Of a stretch of DNA of 64,000 nucleotides, positions 34,989 through 49,100 are shown piece after piece. Each line of letters begins with the position of its first letter. The first letter of the stretch is position 1. Below the pieces are notes generated by a model. That model saw only the letters and a list, made by a program, of their open reading frames with translations, did no database searches and was not told the origin of the DNA. The position numbers and the translations under genes are program-made. This stretch comes from Allacma fusca (Eukaryota > Arthropoda > Collembola > Symphypleona > Sminthuridae): contig OX359247.1 in NCBI GenBank assembly GCA_947179485.1, positions 49,449,131-49,513,130 of the forward strand, given 5' to 3'.

Positions 34989-37900
34989 CTCGGTAAAGTG
35001 GTCGAGACTTGATTTAAACTCTGACAAAGCCCTGGGATGGAATTATTTACTCGTCATCTGATAAATGAGTAGAGACGAAGTGCTGGATCCATCCCTGACC
35101 TCTGCAACCCCACTCCACCATTGTTATTGTCTTGAACCCCGAACAACTCAAGGAGCAGCTGGCTACTACAAGAGTACAATTCGTCCTCCTTCCAATCCAC
35201 TCGACCCTTCCTTTACCTTGCTTCGAAGGGAAGCTCATCAAATGCCCAAATAGAAGAATTCTTCCCTAGCAAACAGTTTCAAGTTGCTTTAGGAAAAAGC
35301 TGGAGTGTGGAGCGGACTCTGGAACTCTGGACCTCCTATGCTATTGTAACTCATCCCGATGTTTGGGATTGCGACGAGAAAAGGATCTTTTGAAGGACAG
35401 GTCTAAGCGAAGGACTCCTCATGTAATATTATATGATGGAGCGGTAGGGAGCGATTGTGAGCAAGCAGGTGGTTCCAATATCTCTCCATCACCTTACAGT
35501 ATTCTATGGATACACATTACTTTACAGGATTCTGAAGGACTTTCAAGGGCTACTCTATGTAGCTCTTTACTCTATCAAAAAATGCTCAGCATACAGTCCT
35601 TGTTATCCGTCCCAACCTCTTTCGTCTTTCAGCTCGTCCCCAGCAAACAAAGTAAAATGCAGGAGAGCACCATCACACACACACACGTTCCTTCAATCAC
35701 AAAGTATATATACGCACTCACCTTAATCAGTCCACTTTCCACATCACTACGCATCCTAGCACTTAACTTGCCACTTACGCATTTCAACTCAAACTACAAA
35801 ATATACAGCGGACAAAAAAACGGTAGTCACCTCCAGCCTCAGCTATATACATATGTGTAATTGTCCCAAAAAAATGTTTCAACAGTGTAGTTATCGACAA
35901 TGGCTTTTGAGGAAATTCTATTCCTCGCCCTGCCATTTCAAACCATATCAGCTTGACATTAAACTTTCCACATTTTGACAGTCATACAAGATCATTTGAA
36001 CACCATATATTGAGAATCATTCCGGTCTGCGTGTAGTCATTTCGTACGTAGGTCATCCCATACCAGAGCATCGGTAGTCAGAGAACACACCTTGCTCCCA
36101 TACTGTAGTCAGCGCGTAGACACGGTAGCAATCACCATCGTATGTCTCAAGTCCATTTTCTGCCAAATAAGAATTTTATTGGGACGACAAGTATCTACCT
36201 TTATCAAATGCCGAATGTTTTGTGTGAGGAGGGGAATGAAAGAGACGTTGTGGGTATATAGGAATGACCGCAGGAAGCCTACAGGAATGCCTTGAGACAA
36301 TGACAGGGGGAAGCATAGAAAAAGTGGACATCTCGGTAAAGTAAACATAATCTGTTTTCTGTCCAACACCTATTTTCCTTCTAACTATTCGGCTCGCTCA
36401 TCTCGCTTCATTGAGTCGGTTGCCACCATTATTCACGCTCATTTAACTCAAACCTATTTGTGCGAACACTTTACTGGCCACAGCAGCACGTCGCAAATAA
36501 TCCATGGATTTCCCTTACGCATGTATATCTACATATGTATGTATATAAGAATCTATTCTTATTTATATCTATCGATAGCAAGCTGATAGTCAAAAGGACA
36601 AGTACACAGGAAATGAGATAGAATAATTGAGCAATTTTTATGCCCATTTGAGTTGAGATGAGTAGTTTTCTTTACCCGCATATCCATACATAGCTGTGAC
36701 CGTTTGTCCCTTTGCCAATAGTCTCATCGAGCAACAGGAAGACCATTTTAACGCACTGATGAACGAGAGCCTCACTAAAAGGTCAAGGGCTCTGTGCAAA
36801 AGTGGAGACTCATCAGTTGAGAGAAACGGTTGTGAAAGTGACTCGGCAGCATTCAAAATAAATGGGTGGATATGTGCGAGGGAGTTGTGAGAATAAGAGA
36901 AGAGGGACTGGGACTGTGTAGTAAGTAGTAAAAACAATAACTTTACAAGACTCAAGCTTTTTAAGCATAATAGACAGGATGAGTGGACTGTTGTCAAGGT
37001 CTGGGGAACAAAGACAGGGTGAAGTAAGAAATGAGCTCGAATTGTCGTCTCTGGACCAATTATTTCTCGGAATACTTTAATGAGCCATGAAAAGGCCTGA
37101 TATGAGGACTCCTTGAGGACTATTTACCCTTCTGATTCCCTCACCTCCACATCCAGTCCCCATCTTATGCAAATTAAAAAAATTGCCAGAATTTTATAAT
37201 CATGTAATTTGAATATCTACACACCTGATCGCATATTAGTTGAAGTTAATACTGTCAACTTGAAATGAGGTGACCTGCTATATGGTACGGTCCGCCATAA
37301 ATAATTACATGGAAGGAGACATGTAGGCTTAAGGTGCTCAGTCGTTCAGCTCTAAAATGCTACATTGCGAAAAGAATGACAAGCAGTATCTTCAGAGCAG
37401 CTTCAACTTCAGTCAGTAAAACTTTTCTGGGGTATCCTCTTTTACAACTAAAAAAAGGTTGGAGGATCAATCTCAGAACAGTCATTGAGTTGATTCTTCA
37501 TACAGTATTACCTAAGGATTATTTTTTCCTGCAAAAATTAATGAATTTTTTCTCTTCTTCTTTTCTTCGGCTATACATACACATGTGTCACATAAACAAA
37601 TCATAAAAGGCTCTGGATAGATTTCAACCTTTGTTTCTACTCCCTTTGGTTTTGTGCCGTTCCAGTTGAAAGGTGAGGACACGATGACTCGCTGTTTGAG
37701 GTAATGTTCAGTCCATTCGAAGGGCTTCTTCACACGTAGTCAGACAATCTGTTAATTGAGTTTTGTTCGGCGAGCCTCTGCTGGATTGTGGAAGGATTGT
37801 GGAAGGAATCACAGATGAGAGGCGGAGTCTGTCCCACGAGATGACTAGGCTTGGATGGAGAAGGAGAAGTTGACGAAGAAGCTATACCTTGAAGGAACGA

Positions 37901-38577
37901 GGAACGGGTAAAGAGTAGTAAGGAGTCCCTTGTAACTTGTAACTCAACGTCTGGATGAATTCTAATGTATTACATACAGAATTTAAGACAGCCGTCGCTA
38001 GGGTTTACCTTGATCAGAGTCTCGAGTGGAAATGTAACTGCCCAGACAACAATGCAATGCAATGTGAATAGACTTGATTGAAAGGAATGGAGTGAGGAGC
38101 AGGTAACTTGGGACTCGAAGTAACAATGTTCATTCCCTGGGCCAAACGGCCGTGTGGAGCTCAAAGATAGGGGAAGCTTCAGACCTCAACAACAATCATC
38201 AGAGACGTGCATATTACTATGTGCAGCTGGGTCGGGTTGCTCTGGGCTCCGCACTCCCAAATCTGTAGTCAGTCCAAGTAGAGAGGAGCTTGAGTCCAGG
38301 TGTTTCACTCCGGCCGTCCGCATCAATTTTTGTGTAACCGAATTGAACGTCTCTCATGCCAAGGTCCGTTTTGTATTAGCATTATTGCTCGTGTACTCAT
38401 ACATTTGGCCGTTGGAGCTGGGATGAAATATAGCTGTTGTGGAAATTAAGGACAAATTGTAGTGTCACAGGGGAGATTTTGGTGTTGTGGCTGTTGTGGA
38501 TAGGGAGCCTGTATACGGTGGCAACGGTGGTTCTGTATACGGAGGAGAAGAACGGTTGAACGGTGGAAGCTAAGAGT

Positions 38578-38580
<3 letters not shown>

Positions 38581-38610
<30 letters not shown>

Positions 38611-38611
38611 A
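38581..38611. repeat. (GA)n tract
   Basis: Interrupted GA dinucleotide run, about 15 units. Confidence 0.93.
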
Positions 38612-40611
38612 AAAGGAAAGAGTGTATTTTCTGTCTCAACATAAACACGTGTTCTCGATTGTCTTAACGGTGGTTGAACGAACCCGAATCTTAATAGGAT
38701 GTGAGTGGAGAGTAAAAGAAATCCATGTCCACCCAATTACTATATTTCAACGGGAAATAAGCGGGAATAACCGGAAACACTTGAAGTGAGCAGTCGTAGG
38801 ACATTTCCTTGATCTTGTTAGACATTCGTCTTCCGTCATAGTCCGAGCAGAAAAGCCAATCCGTTTATTACATTATGCTCCCAATGCTCACTGCTACTTA
38901 TATAAAAGTAGACACTCGCACCTTCCCCCACTCTTCTTTCCACTTCTTCATATCCGAGTTTCAGTTCATTCGCCCTTATTAATCAGCTCCTTAATTTCCA
39001 CAAAAGTTTCACTACTTCATCAATGACTACTACTCCAAAGCATACCATCATCAGCTCATATTTCATTCCAAACCATGTAAGTGTATTTTGATTGATTCTA
39101 ATAGAAATTTTTTGCAGGTTTCGCCAATGAACTTTCTCTTTGGACGTGGCGTGTAGGGGAATTTGTAGCTGGAGGCGGAAATTAGATATTATTAAGACCC
39201 TTTTCCACACACATACACTGTTAACCATAGTGTCTCCACACCATTACTGTGGAAATCTCTGCTTCAAGCCCAAAAATCATTCTAATTGCCAGTTGGAAGT
39301 GCCTTTCATTAATATATCTGGCGTTGAGGAAATCCCACCACAGCGGCCCGTGTTGGTGTGTGCCAAAAGGAAGAACGGAGACATTGTTGGCCACTCTTAA
39401 GGCATATTATTATTCCACAATCTGAGAGTCAGAGCCTACGAACTTTGTGCAGGCCGACTGTGACAGAGCATAAAAAAAATAAATAAGTAAGTGACGTCGA
39501 GGAACTATTGTGAATGCAACAGTCTTGCTCAATCAATCAGTGCTCTCTCGAAAAGAAAAGAGGCCAGAAAAAACTTGCGTTCCAAAAATCTAGTTTTCAA
39601 CAATACGACCGAGCTTAACTGTTAACTAACAACAAGTGAAGGTACGGCGTCAACTTGAGAACTTGACTTCATCTTAACGGTTTTTTTTCTTTTAAATCCT
39701 AGTAGTACATACATACATGCAAGCCTCCCTGAGAATTTCTTCAGTGAGAATTAACACAAGAATATTTTTGCTAAAGTGAGAGATTCCTTTCGTTGGAACT
39801 GGCCTCCCAGGGAAAAGTAGGAAGAGTGTTGTGAGTTGGGTTATTGTTTTTGAAGTGTCCAAGTGAAATCGGCGGAGTTTATATACATATGTACGTAATA
39901 GGTGACGGCCGCATGTGTTGTGCTGCGAAACTGGATAAGTTATTGGAAGCCTGAAAGATTTTCCTTCCTCTCGAAAGGGACGTTTTAAGTTACAGAGAGG
40001 CAGTAACGGGGGAAGTATTGTTACAGAGGCTCTGCATGGCTCAGTTCCTTTTGGGGTGTTCGTGGACGTGATGCTGGAAACTATGCTGGAATTGACTGAC
40101 GCTCCTGGAAAGATTTAAACTTTTCTTTGGCTCTCTTCCTTGTGTCATATAGTGTATGTCAATTGGCTCACTCAGTCAGGATGACGGGGATATTTACTGG
40201 AATACTTTTCGCAGGTAAACTCTCAAGTCCCTTTCAATCTTTTCTCAAGAGCTCTTTTACTCGTACTACTTTTTCTTGTTTGTGTGAACTAGACACAAGG
40301 AGTGTCTTAACCACAAAAGTCTTTGAGTCCACATTCGGGTTAGTCGGTTTGTACAATAAGCCGTCACACACGTCCATACAGTATGAGGCATGAGGCGAGA
40401 ATTTGCTGGCGTGAGAAGCCATTCGTTACGGTCCAGCTTAGTGTGTTCAAATTATTTCCATCCTTCTGTCTGTCCCTGCTCTGGTTTTTTGGGGCTAAAA
40501 ACAAAACTGCAATAATTAACTTACTTTAATTAAGTATAGAGAAAAAAAAATAGAAGTCCTAGTACCAAAAGCAGAGCCAATTTATTTCTAAGCTAAATTT
40601 ATGTTGTTGGA

Positions 40612-40616
<5 letters not shown>

Positions 40617-40680
<64 letters not shown>

Positions 40681-40688
40681 GAGAGAGA
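40617..40688. repeat. (GA)n microsatellite, about 36 units
   Basis: The longest simple repeat in the window, with a single GC interruption near 40668. Long GA runs create artefactual Ser/Leu frames on the minus strand. Confidence 0.97.
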
Positions 40689-43600
40689 AAAAAATTGGGG
40701 AAGAAAGAAAATAAAGGAAGAAATGAGAGGAATGAAGTTGACCTTTGAAGATTTGACAAGAGCGATGCTATTTTAAAAATATTTGACTGCTCTACCTTGC
40801 CTTGTGAAGAAATAAAGAGCTTGAAAAAGTTATTGTTGGATTCTGGTGAGTGTGGGACTGTCCAATTGGAATAAAATGCTGTTATTTTGATGATTAAGGA
40901 GAGTGGAAAGTACAAAGAAGGGTGACTAATCTCGAGGAATTGGCTTATCGTGAGATAGGAGCATTAGTAAATCTGACGCGACGTATTTGGACTCGCTTGA
41001 TTCTCTGTTCACATTTTTGTGTGTAGCAAATAAGTGAGGCTTGTTATTATTACGAGCGATGATTACGGTCCCGTTCGGCTCACTCGAGAAAAAGGTCCCC
41101 TCTCAACAATGCTCTGTGTCTATATACAAGACGGAGCGCAACTAAAAAGCCAAGTATTCACGTTCTACTTGATTGTACGTGTGTTGAGGAGCTGACTCTG
41201 TGAGTTGACTCTGATTTGTTTGCAGCTCCTTCCGAGTCTTTTTTTTTAAAAGTAGATATGTTTCGTACATTCGTGCTGGCACTCAATCGCTCCTAGCATT
41301 CAGCTGGCGAGCGTGAAATAAGCGTCAGGCCCATTTTTCTCCCTACTCATTTTCCCTTCACTCTCTCAACTTTTCGTTGCTAGTAGTCAGTGCTCTTGAA
41401 ATGAACCTTGCGAAATCAGAAAAATCCTTACCTCGCGTTCACTCGAATCATGTCAGTTGTTCTGAGCTTGACATGTAAGGCCAGTGTCTTGATTTAAACA
41501 GAACGAGCAACAATGGAGGGAACGTACTTTTTTTTTTCATTTATACTTCTCATTTTCCGTTTCCTCCTCAGTCCTGCTATCAGTTGTCCAAGAGAACATG
41601 TACCCCCAGTCAATTTGCTCTCTCCTCAGTCCTCACGAAACAAATCCCATCCTGCAAGGAATGTTCCCTTTGTAAGTAGATACTTATACATAGAAGGGTA
41701 AGCAAAGGCATTTACAGTTTACATATGCCAAATTTCCCTCCTAATAACACTGCCGGTCGTGCCTATATGCAGACTTGAGTCTTTAAAAGTTTAGGTTCGT
41801 CAACTCCTGTAACTGTGATTAAACGGAAGAAAATCAAGTATGAGCTATCAGACAACAGTTCAACATACTGACAGCTTCATATTGATTGTTATCACTTATT
41901 GTATATTTTCCCCTATCTATTCCTACACGTATGTACGTTTGAGCATGACGTTCAAAGTAAAAAGTAATTATGAGTACGTAATAGTTTCTATATATCTAGA
42001 TATACATAAATGACATGTCCGAATCTCCTGTCGTATCTCAGGTAGACCCAAAAGGTTCCTTGAATAAGTTGAAAATTAGAGCGTTTAATGGGAAATGAAT
42101 GACACACGTAATTTCAAACTCGACTATAGAACTAGGCCTCTGGGCTTTTTTGTATATACCAGAAAACTGAAACCTTGTACACGCCGATTTTTGAAATACA
42201 AACTGTATATGGAGGACATGGTGAGAGAAATAGCGTGTACCAGAGTACCTGTTGATATTGTTTGAACTTTACCCCGGGGAACCTTATCAGCCCTTCTCGC
42301 CTTCTCCTACACAAGCCCAGGAGTGTTGTGTTATGTCAGGGAGGTTTTATGTCCACTCTGTCGGCTCCAAATGAGTAAAGAAGATCGATTTTAGTTACTT
42401 GATTTTAATAATCTAGTGCGATGAGTTAAGTACAAATTACAGTCTCGTGGGATTTCACTTCTGCAAAGTCCAATGAGGTAGATAGTAAGTATGTACTTTA
42501 TGTATGGAGATATAGGGACTGGTATGTGTAGATACCTTTTGTAGCCAATAATACAGATTAAAAGATAGCTGTTGGGAATTGACTCTCGCCAGAGTGTAGA
42601 TAGCACCTACGATGTAATGCCTTTGCGGAACGGATTCCTCACCATAACCAAATTATGCAATTTATTATTCACTTCAGCTCAGTCAGCCTCCAATCTGTCA
42701 GTTGACTCATTTTTCCCAGTTGCTCTTTTAGCAACCTGATTCTCATCGTAGGATAGATACAGATAAGCATTTAGCCTTTATGCAGGGATAACCCAGGAAT
42801 GAAACTGCTGACTGAGAGTTGGGCTCGTACTTTATGGATTGAATCTGTAGAGATGCTAACTATATCCCTTTAATTTACTGAATGGGACAAGTACCGGGGA
42901 TAACAAAGAGGGGAAACTTTAGTGGATATAAAATTATGCATTGAAATATGTAATTACATTTACTATCTGGAGTGGAAAAGCATATGCCCTGCAATTTCTG
43001 CTTATGCCTTGGATTTGAATAACATGAACGCAAGTTTTTATTCTCTGTCTGGGGTTGAAGGTTTGAAGGGGCTCTGAGGATTAAATTGGAGTGTTTTGGA
43101 TTGGGGGATGCGGGTAGTTTGTGACTTTCAACTTGGAGCTGTGTAGTATTGGACTTGACAGGGATTGACGCGAACGTGCATTGTTCGAGGGATGAGTGAC
43201 CGTCGTGGTGTCTCCACTCATCTTGAAATATGGACCAGCTTATAGCTTAATATGGAATTGGGCTTTCATTTGATTTTATACCCTGGCACTGCTCCAGCTC
43301 TCAAGTTAAGCTCTTGCCAAGTTTCACATATCTCAGAGTCTCGTCATCATGTTTTCCCATTCCAAAGACCACTATTTCAATCTTAATGTCAAATTGCGAG
43401 ATCAAAAAGTCAGGTTAATCCGACACTGCAAACCGTAATTTATCAAATGTTCCTTTAATATCTTCTCGCTTCTCAGCAATAATTATCTTTTGAGTATGCA
43501 TTGTATTTTCCAGTATTCAAGGCTCATTGTGTGCTACAGCAGTTCCATCCATAAGAACAATGTTATTATTGCTTGGCTATTTTGTAATAATTCTTTCTGT

Positions 43601-44561
43601 TTGAGATGAACTCTTGAGCAAAAACAGCTGCTTCAACCTGGTCATCTTCCTTTTGCTGTAGATTATCTTAATGCTCTTTTTTTTATTCTCTACACACATT
43701 TATGTCCCTGCCTAATTTGCTTATCATTTTGTTGGTGACCAACAAAACACCATTCAATTTGTAGCGCTTCAACAAAGCAGAGCATAGCGAAATCGGAAGA
43801 CAGAATGGGAAAGAAAAAGAGTAAGAAAAAATTTTTAAGAAGGAATTTGACTATGTCTACTGTACTGTAATTGTAGCAGATCCTTGTAAAATGTACTCTA
43901 GGTCCGTAAGGTTAAATAAATAATTTTAGGGAGACAATGCTCTTTCCGAGGGAACTTTATAGCGAAGGTAGATATCTATATGTACGTGTATGCAATTGTG
44001 TACATTCCAATTTCTCATTTCCTTTGGTCATTATACTTCCTCGGAACCCGGGCACAAAAGGGCAGAAGAACTGTAGGACATTCAAGGCGTCCAGATGATA
44101 ATAATAATTATTTATCATGCATTGTGAGTTGAGGGGAATGTGTTTGAGGCAGATGAGACGGGGAAAGAGCGAGGGGTAAAGGTCGAGGAGGATGCATTCC
44201 AATGCTTTGACGTGGATCTTCCTTGTGACATGGCAGCCAATGAAGATACTTTTCGTGGAGATTTGTCATGGGGATGAGGGATTCATGTAGACGGTAATTA
44301 CAGGATGACGATCCATTGTTACCTGGCAGTTGTTACTGCGCCAATTTTCCATCCTTATTGTCTTTTTGAGCCCTGCAATAAGCAAAGTACTTGGGGTATG
44401 AAATGAATTGATTTTTGGCCATCGGATGAGTAAAGCACCGTCTCGTCTTCCCAAATGACTCACTGACTCGCCCACAAAGGAGAGTCAGGAGAGGGGAACG
44501 CAGAGCTGTCATCTACAGTTTTGCTTAAGCTACATCAAGGGGGAATCTGTAAGACGAGGGT

Positions 44562-44594
44562 TGAGAGAGAGAGAGAGAGAGAGATAGAGAGAGA
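44562..44594. repeat. (GA)n tract
   Basis: GA dinucleotide run with one TA interruption. Confidence 0.93.
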
Positions 44595-46068
44595 AAAAAA
44601 AGAGGAACTTACCCCTCGCAATGAGCCGAAATGAGAGTGCTACGAGGGAGCGAGTGCTTGAGACAAGTACGAGAGACATTACGACCAGAGCCTGACAAGA
44701 GAGATGATGCGACATGTTGTCGTCAAGTCCCTAGTACTATCTACAAGATGCAAGCAAAGAAGTAAAATCCTCTCCTCCCCTCATCGTCATCCTCTTGCAT
44801 CATCACTGTCTCCCAGAATTATGAGCTCAGGTCAAAGGGTTGCGTTACAACTCACGTCTCAGTTCCGAGAAATACAGATTTGACAGTGTGCGGAGGGGCA
44901 AGTCAAATCCAGTGACTCCATGCTCGCTCAAATGGCACATTATATAAGTACCTTCCTTTCCCATTCCTCATCCCAGCTCAGGCCTTGAGCCTGGCTACAT
45001 TCCTATTCACTCACGTCATCCTAAATCTAGCATTCTCATATCTTCGCTCAATATCAACTTGTTTCCATTGCTTAACATGTGTCCAAAATTAATTGTAGAA
45101 AGTGTAAGTAGAGGCGCTTCCGACCCTACAGTAGTCTGGATAAATTTGGAAATATTAATTGATTGAGGTTGAGATACCCTTCCCGTTGGGGGAAAACCTC
45201 CAGTAGCCATCAGGGGACAATTAGTCGGAATTAGAAACGACAACGACTATTCTAATCTCGTCGGCCATCGTGTAGCTCCATAGCCATAAAAGAATTCCCC
45301 TTGTACCCGTTGACAGAAGTAATTAGCAATTACGAAGAGCCAGGAACAATGCTTTCAGCTAGAATGTAACCATTACTACCAGCATCTTATATTAAGCAGC
45401 TGTCTAAGTGTATCTATAATGATGTAGTAGTTAAGAAATCCAAATATTGTCCCATTGGGCACTGACTTATGCTACTGTAAGGCAGGTTCATTTGGTCATG
45501 TTAAGGAAGCGGCCTGGTAGGAAGATTTTTCTTCTATACTCGTCTTCTTCTCACATGCTTTGGAGTGTCTGGAAAAATTTGGAGGTGAGAACAAATAGAA
45601 GAATTAGGATTCAACCAGGTCATAAGGTCCTAAACGTGGAAATGAGTTGAATGAAATTCTGGAGGAAAGGTGTGTGTGTAAATGACTGGCTATATGGGAT
45701 AGTGATGGAAAGGAGAAGAAGAAAATGTGGGGAAACGGCAGGGATTTTCTCGTTGGATTGCCTACCGAAGTAATGAATCACGGGAAGACGATGTTGTGGG
45801 GACAAATAATGGGATTGGGAAGGAGAGAGCTGATTGCGGCTGCTGTAATGAAAGTGCTCTAGGGAATCGCTCCAAGGGAAACAGGGGAAGGGACGCTAAC
45901 CTTTTGAACACAACTTGAAGAACCTGTTCCTCCTGAATATATACCTGATGTATCACTGGAAGCGTTGAGAAGATGCAAGGTTGGAGGAGGACAGCGTGTA
46001 AAAAAATAAATCTCGTTTTTGGTCTTCGTAACTACCGAGTCAATCGGACTGGATTGGACCAAGTGTCA

Positions 46069-46112
46069 AGAGAGAGAGAGAGAGCAAGAGAGAGAGAGAG
46101 AGAGAGAGAGGA
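46069..46112. repeat. (AG)n tract
   Basis: AG dinucleotide run with one CA interruption, about 22 units. Confidence 0.93.
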
Positions 46113-49100
46113 GCAGTTCACGAACAACGCATAAAGTTTGTCGTAAATAATTGGAATAGGTTGTATGTGTCTGTCCGTGTTTAGCTGACTCCGTCGAACA
46201 TTTTCACATCCCAAGCTCTCTTCTCCCATTTTATTTGACTTAAGTCATTTTATCACCGCATTCATTTTATTAAGCAATGCCTGTAGCATAAGAAACAACT
46301 GAGTCAGGAGTAGAATGTAGAGAATATCATAATGTTGTTCCCTTCTGCTAGCACTTGCTCCTTCATTCAAATCAATTAAATCAACGTCAATAGAAGCGTC
46401 AACAAGGAGTCCATAAATAAAGGTATGCATGCTCTTGTACTATGTGTGCTGGCTATATTACCTTGCGACTGCTTTTTAGCAGTTCGAAAGGAAATGAGGT
46501 AAGAAGTTAGCGTATGGAGTGACATATGTAGAGGTGAGTAAATAGTTTTATAACCTGCGGGCCTGACTGGTAGGGAAGGGAAAGGCGATTGTTAGTATTT
46601 CGATGTTTTCATTCGTATAGATATTGACGCCATGACCCTTTGAGTATGGGCTACAAGGAATTGTGATTGTGCTCATGATGAAGGATGACGGACTGAAGGG
46701 GTTCTTGTTTACAAGTCTTTGTGTGTGTGGATGTGGCACATCAGAGACCACTTTCTCAACCAGTCATTCTTCCCAGGTCTGACCAAAACGAGGTAATGCT
46801 CCAAATGATGAATAATAACTGACGAGGATTTGAGCGTATGGAATGGTAATGTGGAAGTGATCAGAAGACTCTGGATTGTATGCACACACACACACTTGCC
46901 AAGGTGTGGCTCATCTGGTCTTTGTCTTCGCTAACTCCTCCACCTGCCCAGTAAGAACCACTCACACCTGCAGTATGTACGTGACACACATTCCCTGCTT
47001 GTCCCTGCTCCTCGAAGCCTCTACTACGCCGAACTTTGCATGCTGTCCGAAATGTGAAGTATACACACAAGACTTGCTGGCTGTTTACTTTTTCCCTGAT
47101 TGTCTTCCCTCAGTCATTTCGTCTTGTCGCTCACGTACATTTTTTCCAATCTCTTTATCCTCCGTCCAATCGCCCAGCCAAAAGTCCACAATGCTTTGCT
47201 CAAGTGTGTGAGACCTGTGATAACGGCCATCTCAGCCATCTTTCTTACCTGTTGAGCTGAGGAGGGCCCCGGGGCAAATGCACAAATTGCTTCACTACTC
47301 TTCTCTCTTGGGCTAGTTCTGGCTCTTAGCATTACCAACATGAGCCTTTGTTGCATTTCAATGGGCATGAGAGCTGGGACTGGACGGAAGGACAACTAAT
47401 TGCTTGGCTCACGCAGCATACAAAGTACGAACAGGTATGCGAGAGCTGCATATGTGTTGACCAGAAAAGTAAATGAGCTTCAGAGGATTTGTTCTGAAGG
47501 AGCGCCCCGGGTTAGAACTCAGATTCTCTTCTTCAGGCCCACCTCACAGCCATTTCATACGGAATCCAAAAGCTCGCTAGTATACAATTTATTTGGGCCG
47601 ATGGTGAGGCGAGTCCTGTGTGTACTTTCTACATATATTGTAGAAGTAGATACATATCTACGTATGTATGTATCTACTCATCTCACCTGTGTAGATGTAT
47701 GTACATGTAGAAATACGAGAGGTAAGATGAGGGTTCCAAGGGGGGAAATAAATGTGTCTGCATTGATGGACATTTTTCTAATTTCTAGTGTTATTGATGA
47801 TGATGCTCGGAAGAGATTCCTGGATTAAATCCATATGCATGAACATGATTGAAGGGAGCAAAAAATGATTATTCTTTGGAAGGAGTATGGAAGGCTTTAA
47901 ATGCTCAGTTACAGGGACGAGGTTCCCTGCCTATGTGATACGCGGACTTTGTCTGTGTGTGTAGTGTGTACAGAGTCCTGGCTCATACTCACCGGGATCT
48001 TTCCCATTGTCTCATCAGTCCGAGGTGATGAACGATGCAGGTGCTCCTCTCAACTCGGCATGGAGTAATGAGTTCAGTGTCAGTCTGCCTACTGTATTTT
48101 TCTCCAAGATAATCTACGGCAACCATTTAAAGAGAAACAACGGAAGGTGTGGCGAGTCGACTCACCCAAAGCAACGTATACATTAGTATTCCTGCTTCAC
48201 ACAAAAACCACCCTTCTTCCATCGTCCACTTCCAAACTATCCTTCCAATCTCAGAAGCAATTAATTACTCCACTGATATATAATCCTCAGGTATGCTCTG
48301 CACGGACACCAACTCACTCACTACTTGGAACTTGCAGTTTAGTTCCTTCAAATGTGAAAACCTTTTCAGTCACAAGAGCTCATTACCAGGTCATTTTCCC
48401 TGAACAATTTGCATAGACATTCGGAAATGCTGTGGGTCATTATACATAGTCAAAGAAGCTCGGACGAACTATTCTATTTCACCATTGGACACATACTATC
48501 AATGGACATTGTAGGGTGAGGTACAGGGCAGAGCGTGGTAAATAAATGCATGGTATTATTCTGAGACTGTGAAGGAGTAAAAGTCAGCCGTTGTATGAAG
48601 TGGAGGAGGCTGACATGGGCAATGGGGAAAAACAGTCTTCACACCGTCATGTTCACCCCCGCAGTGGTAGGTCAGGGAGAGTCAAGTCTCTCAGCGGGTA
48701 TCGCTCGTTAAACAAAGATGAAGATGCAACCTCTCTTACCTTTGTTTTGACCCTAGGACCCTTGTCCCGGCCACATGAAGCCTTTACCCCTAGCTCTGTG
48801 TCCGCTCACACCGTCACTCATTTTTACTACATCCGAATTCCTCCTCACGATCGATAATGCCACAGTTAATGAAAATTATAATTATTACGATCCATCCATC
48901 CTGATATTGTAGGCTGGAGCTCCACAAATAGTTTGGAGAAGGCTCCTCAGTTGCAGTTTACTTCGACTCATCAAACGTTCTAAACTCCATAAGTGAAGCA
49001 TGACCTCCCCTTACCACGCTTTCAACTTCACCGGTACTTGTTGATACCCAGCAAGACATCTGGGCCGAGACTGCATGTTGGATTGAAATTAAAATTTATC

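Noticed and set aside
40559-40915. 118-codon minus-strand frame rich in Ser/Leu
   Set aside because: Mostly translation of the (GA)n microsatellite at 40617-40688.
44530-44715. Minus-strand signal-peptide-like frame with a GTAAGT donor
   Set aside because: The frame beyond the donor is GA-repeat translation and no downstream exon could be joined; too weak to call a gene.
47114-47395. 93-codon minus-strand frame with an internal CAG|GTAAGA donor
   Set aside because: No domain and no matching acceptor exon; an overlapping plus-strand frame of similar length exists.
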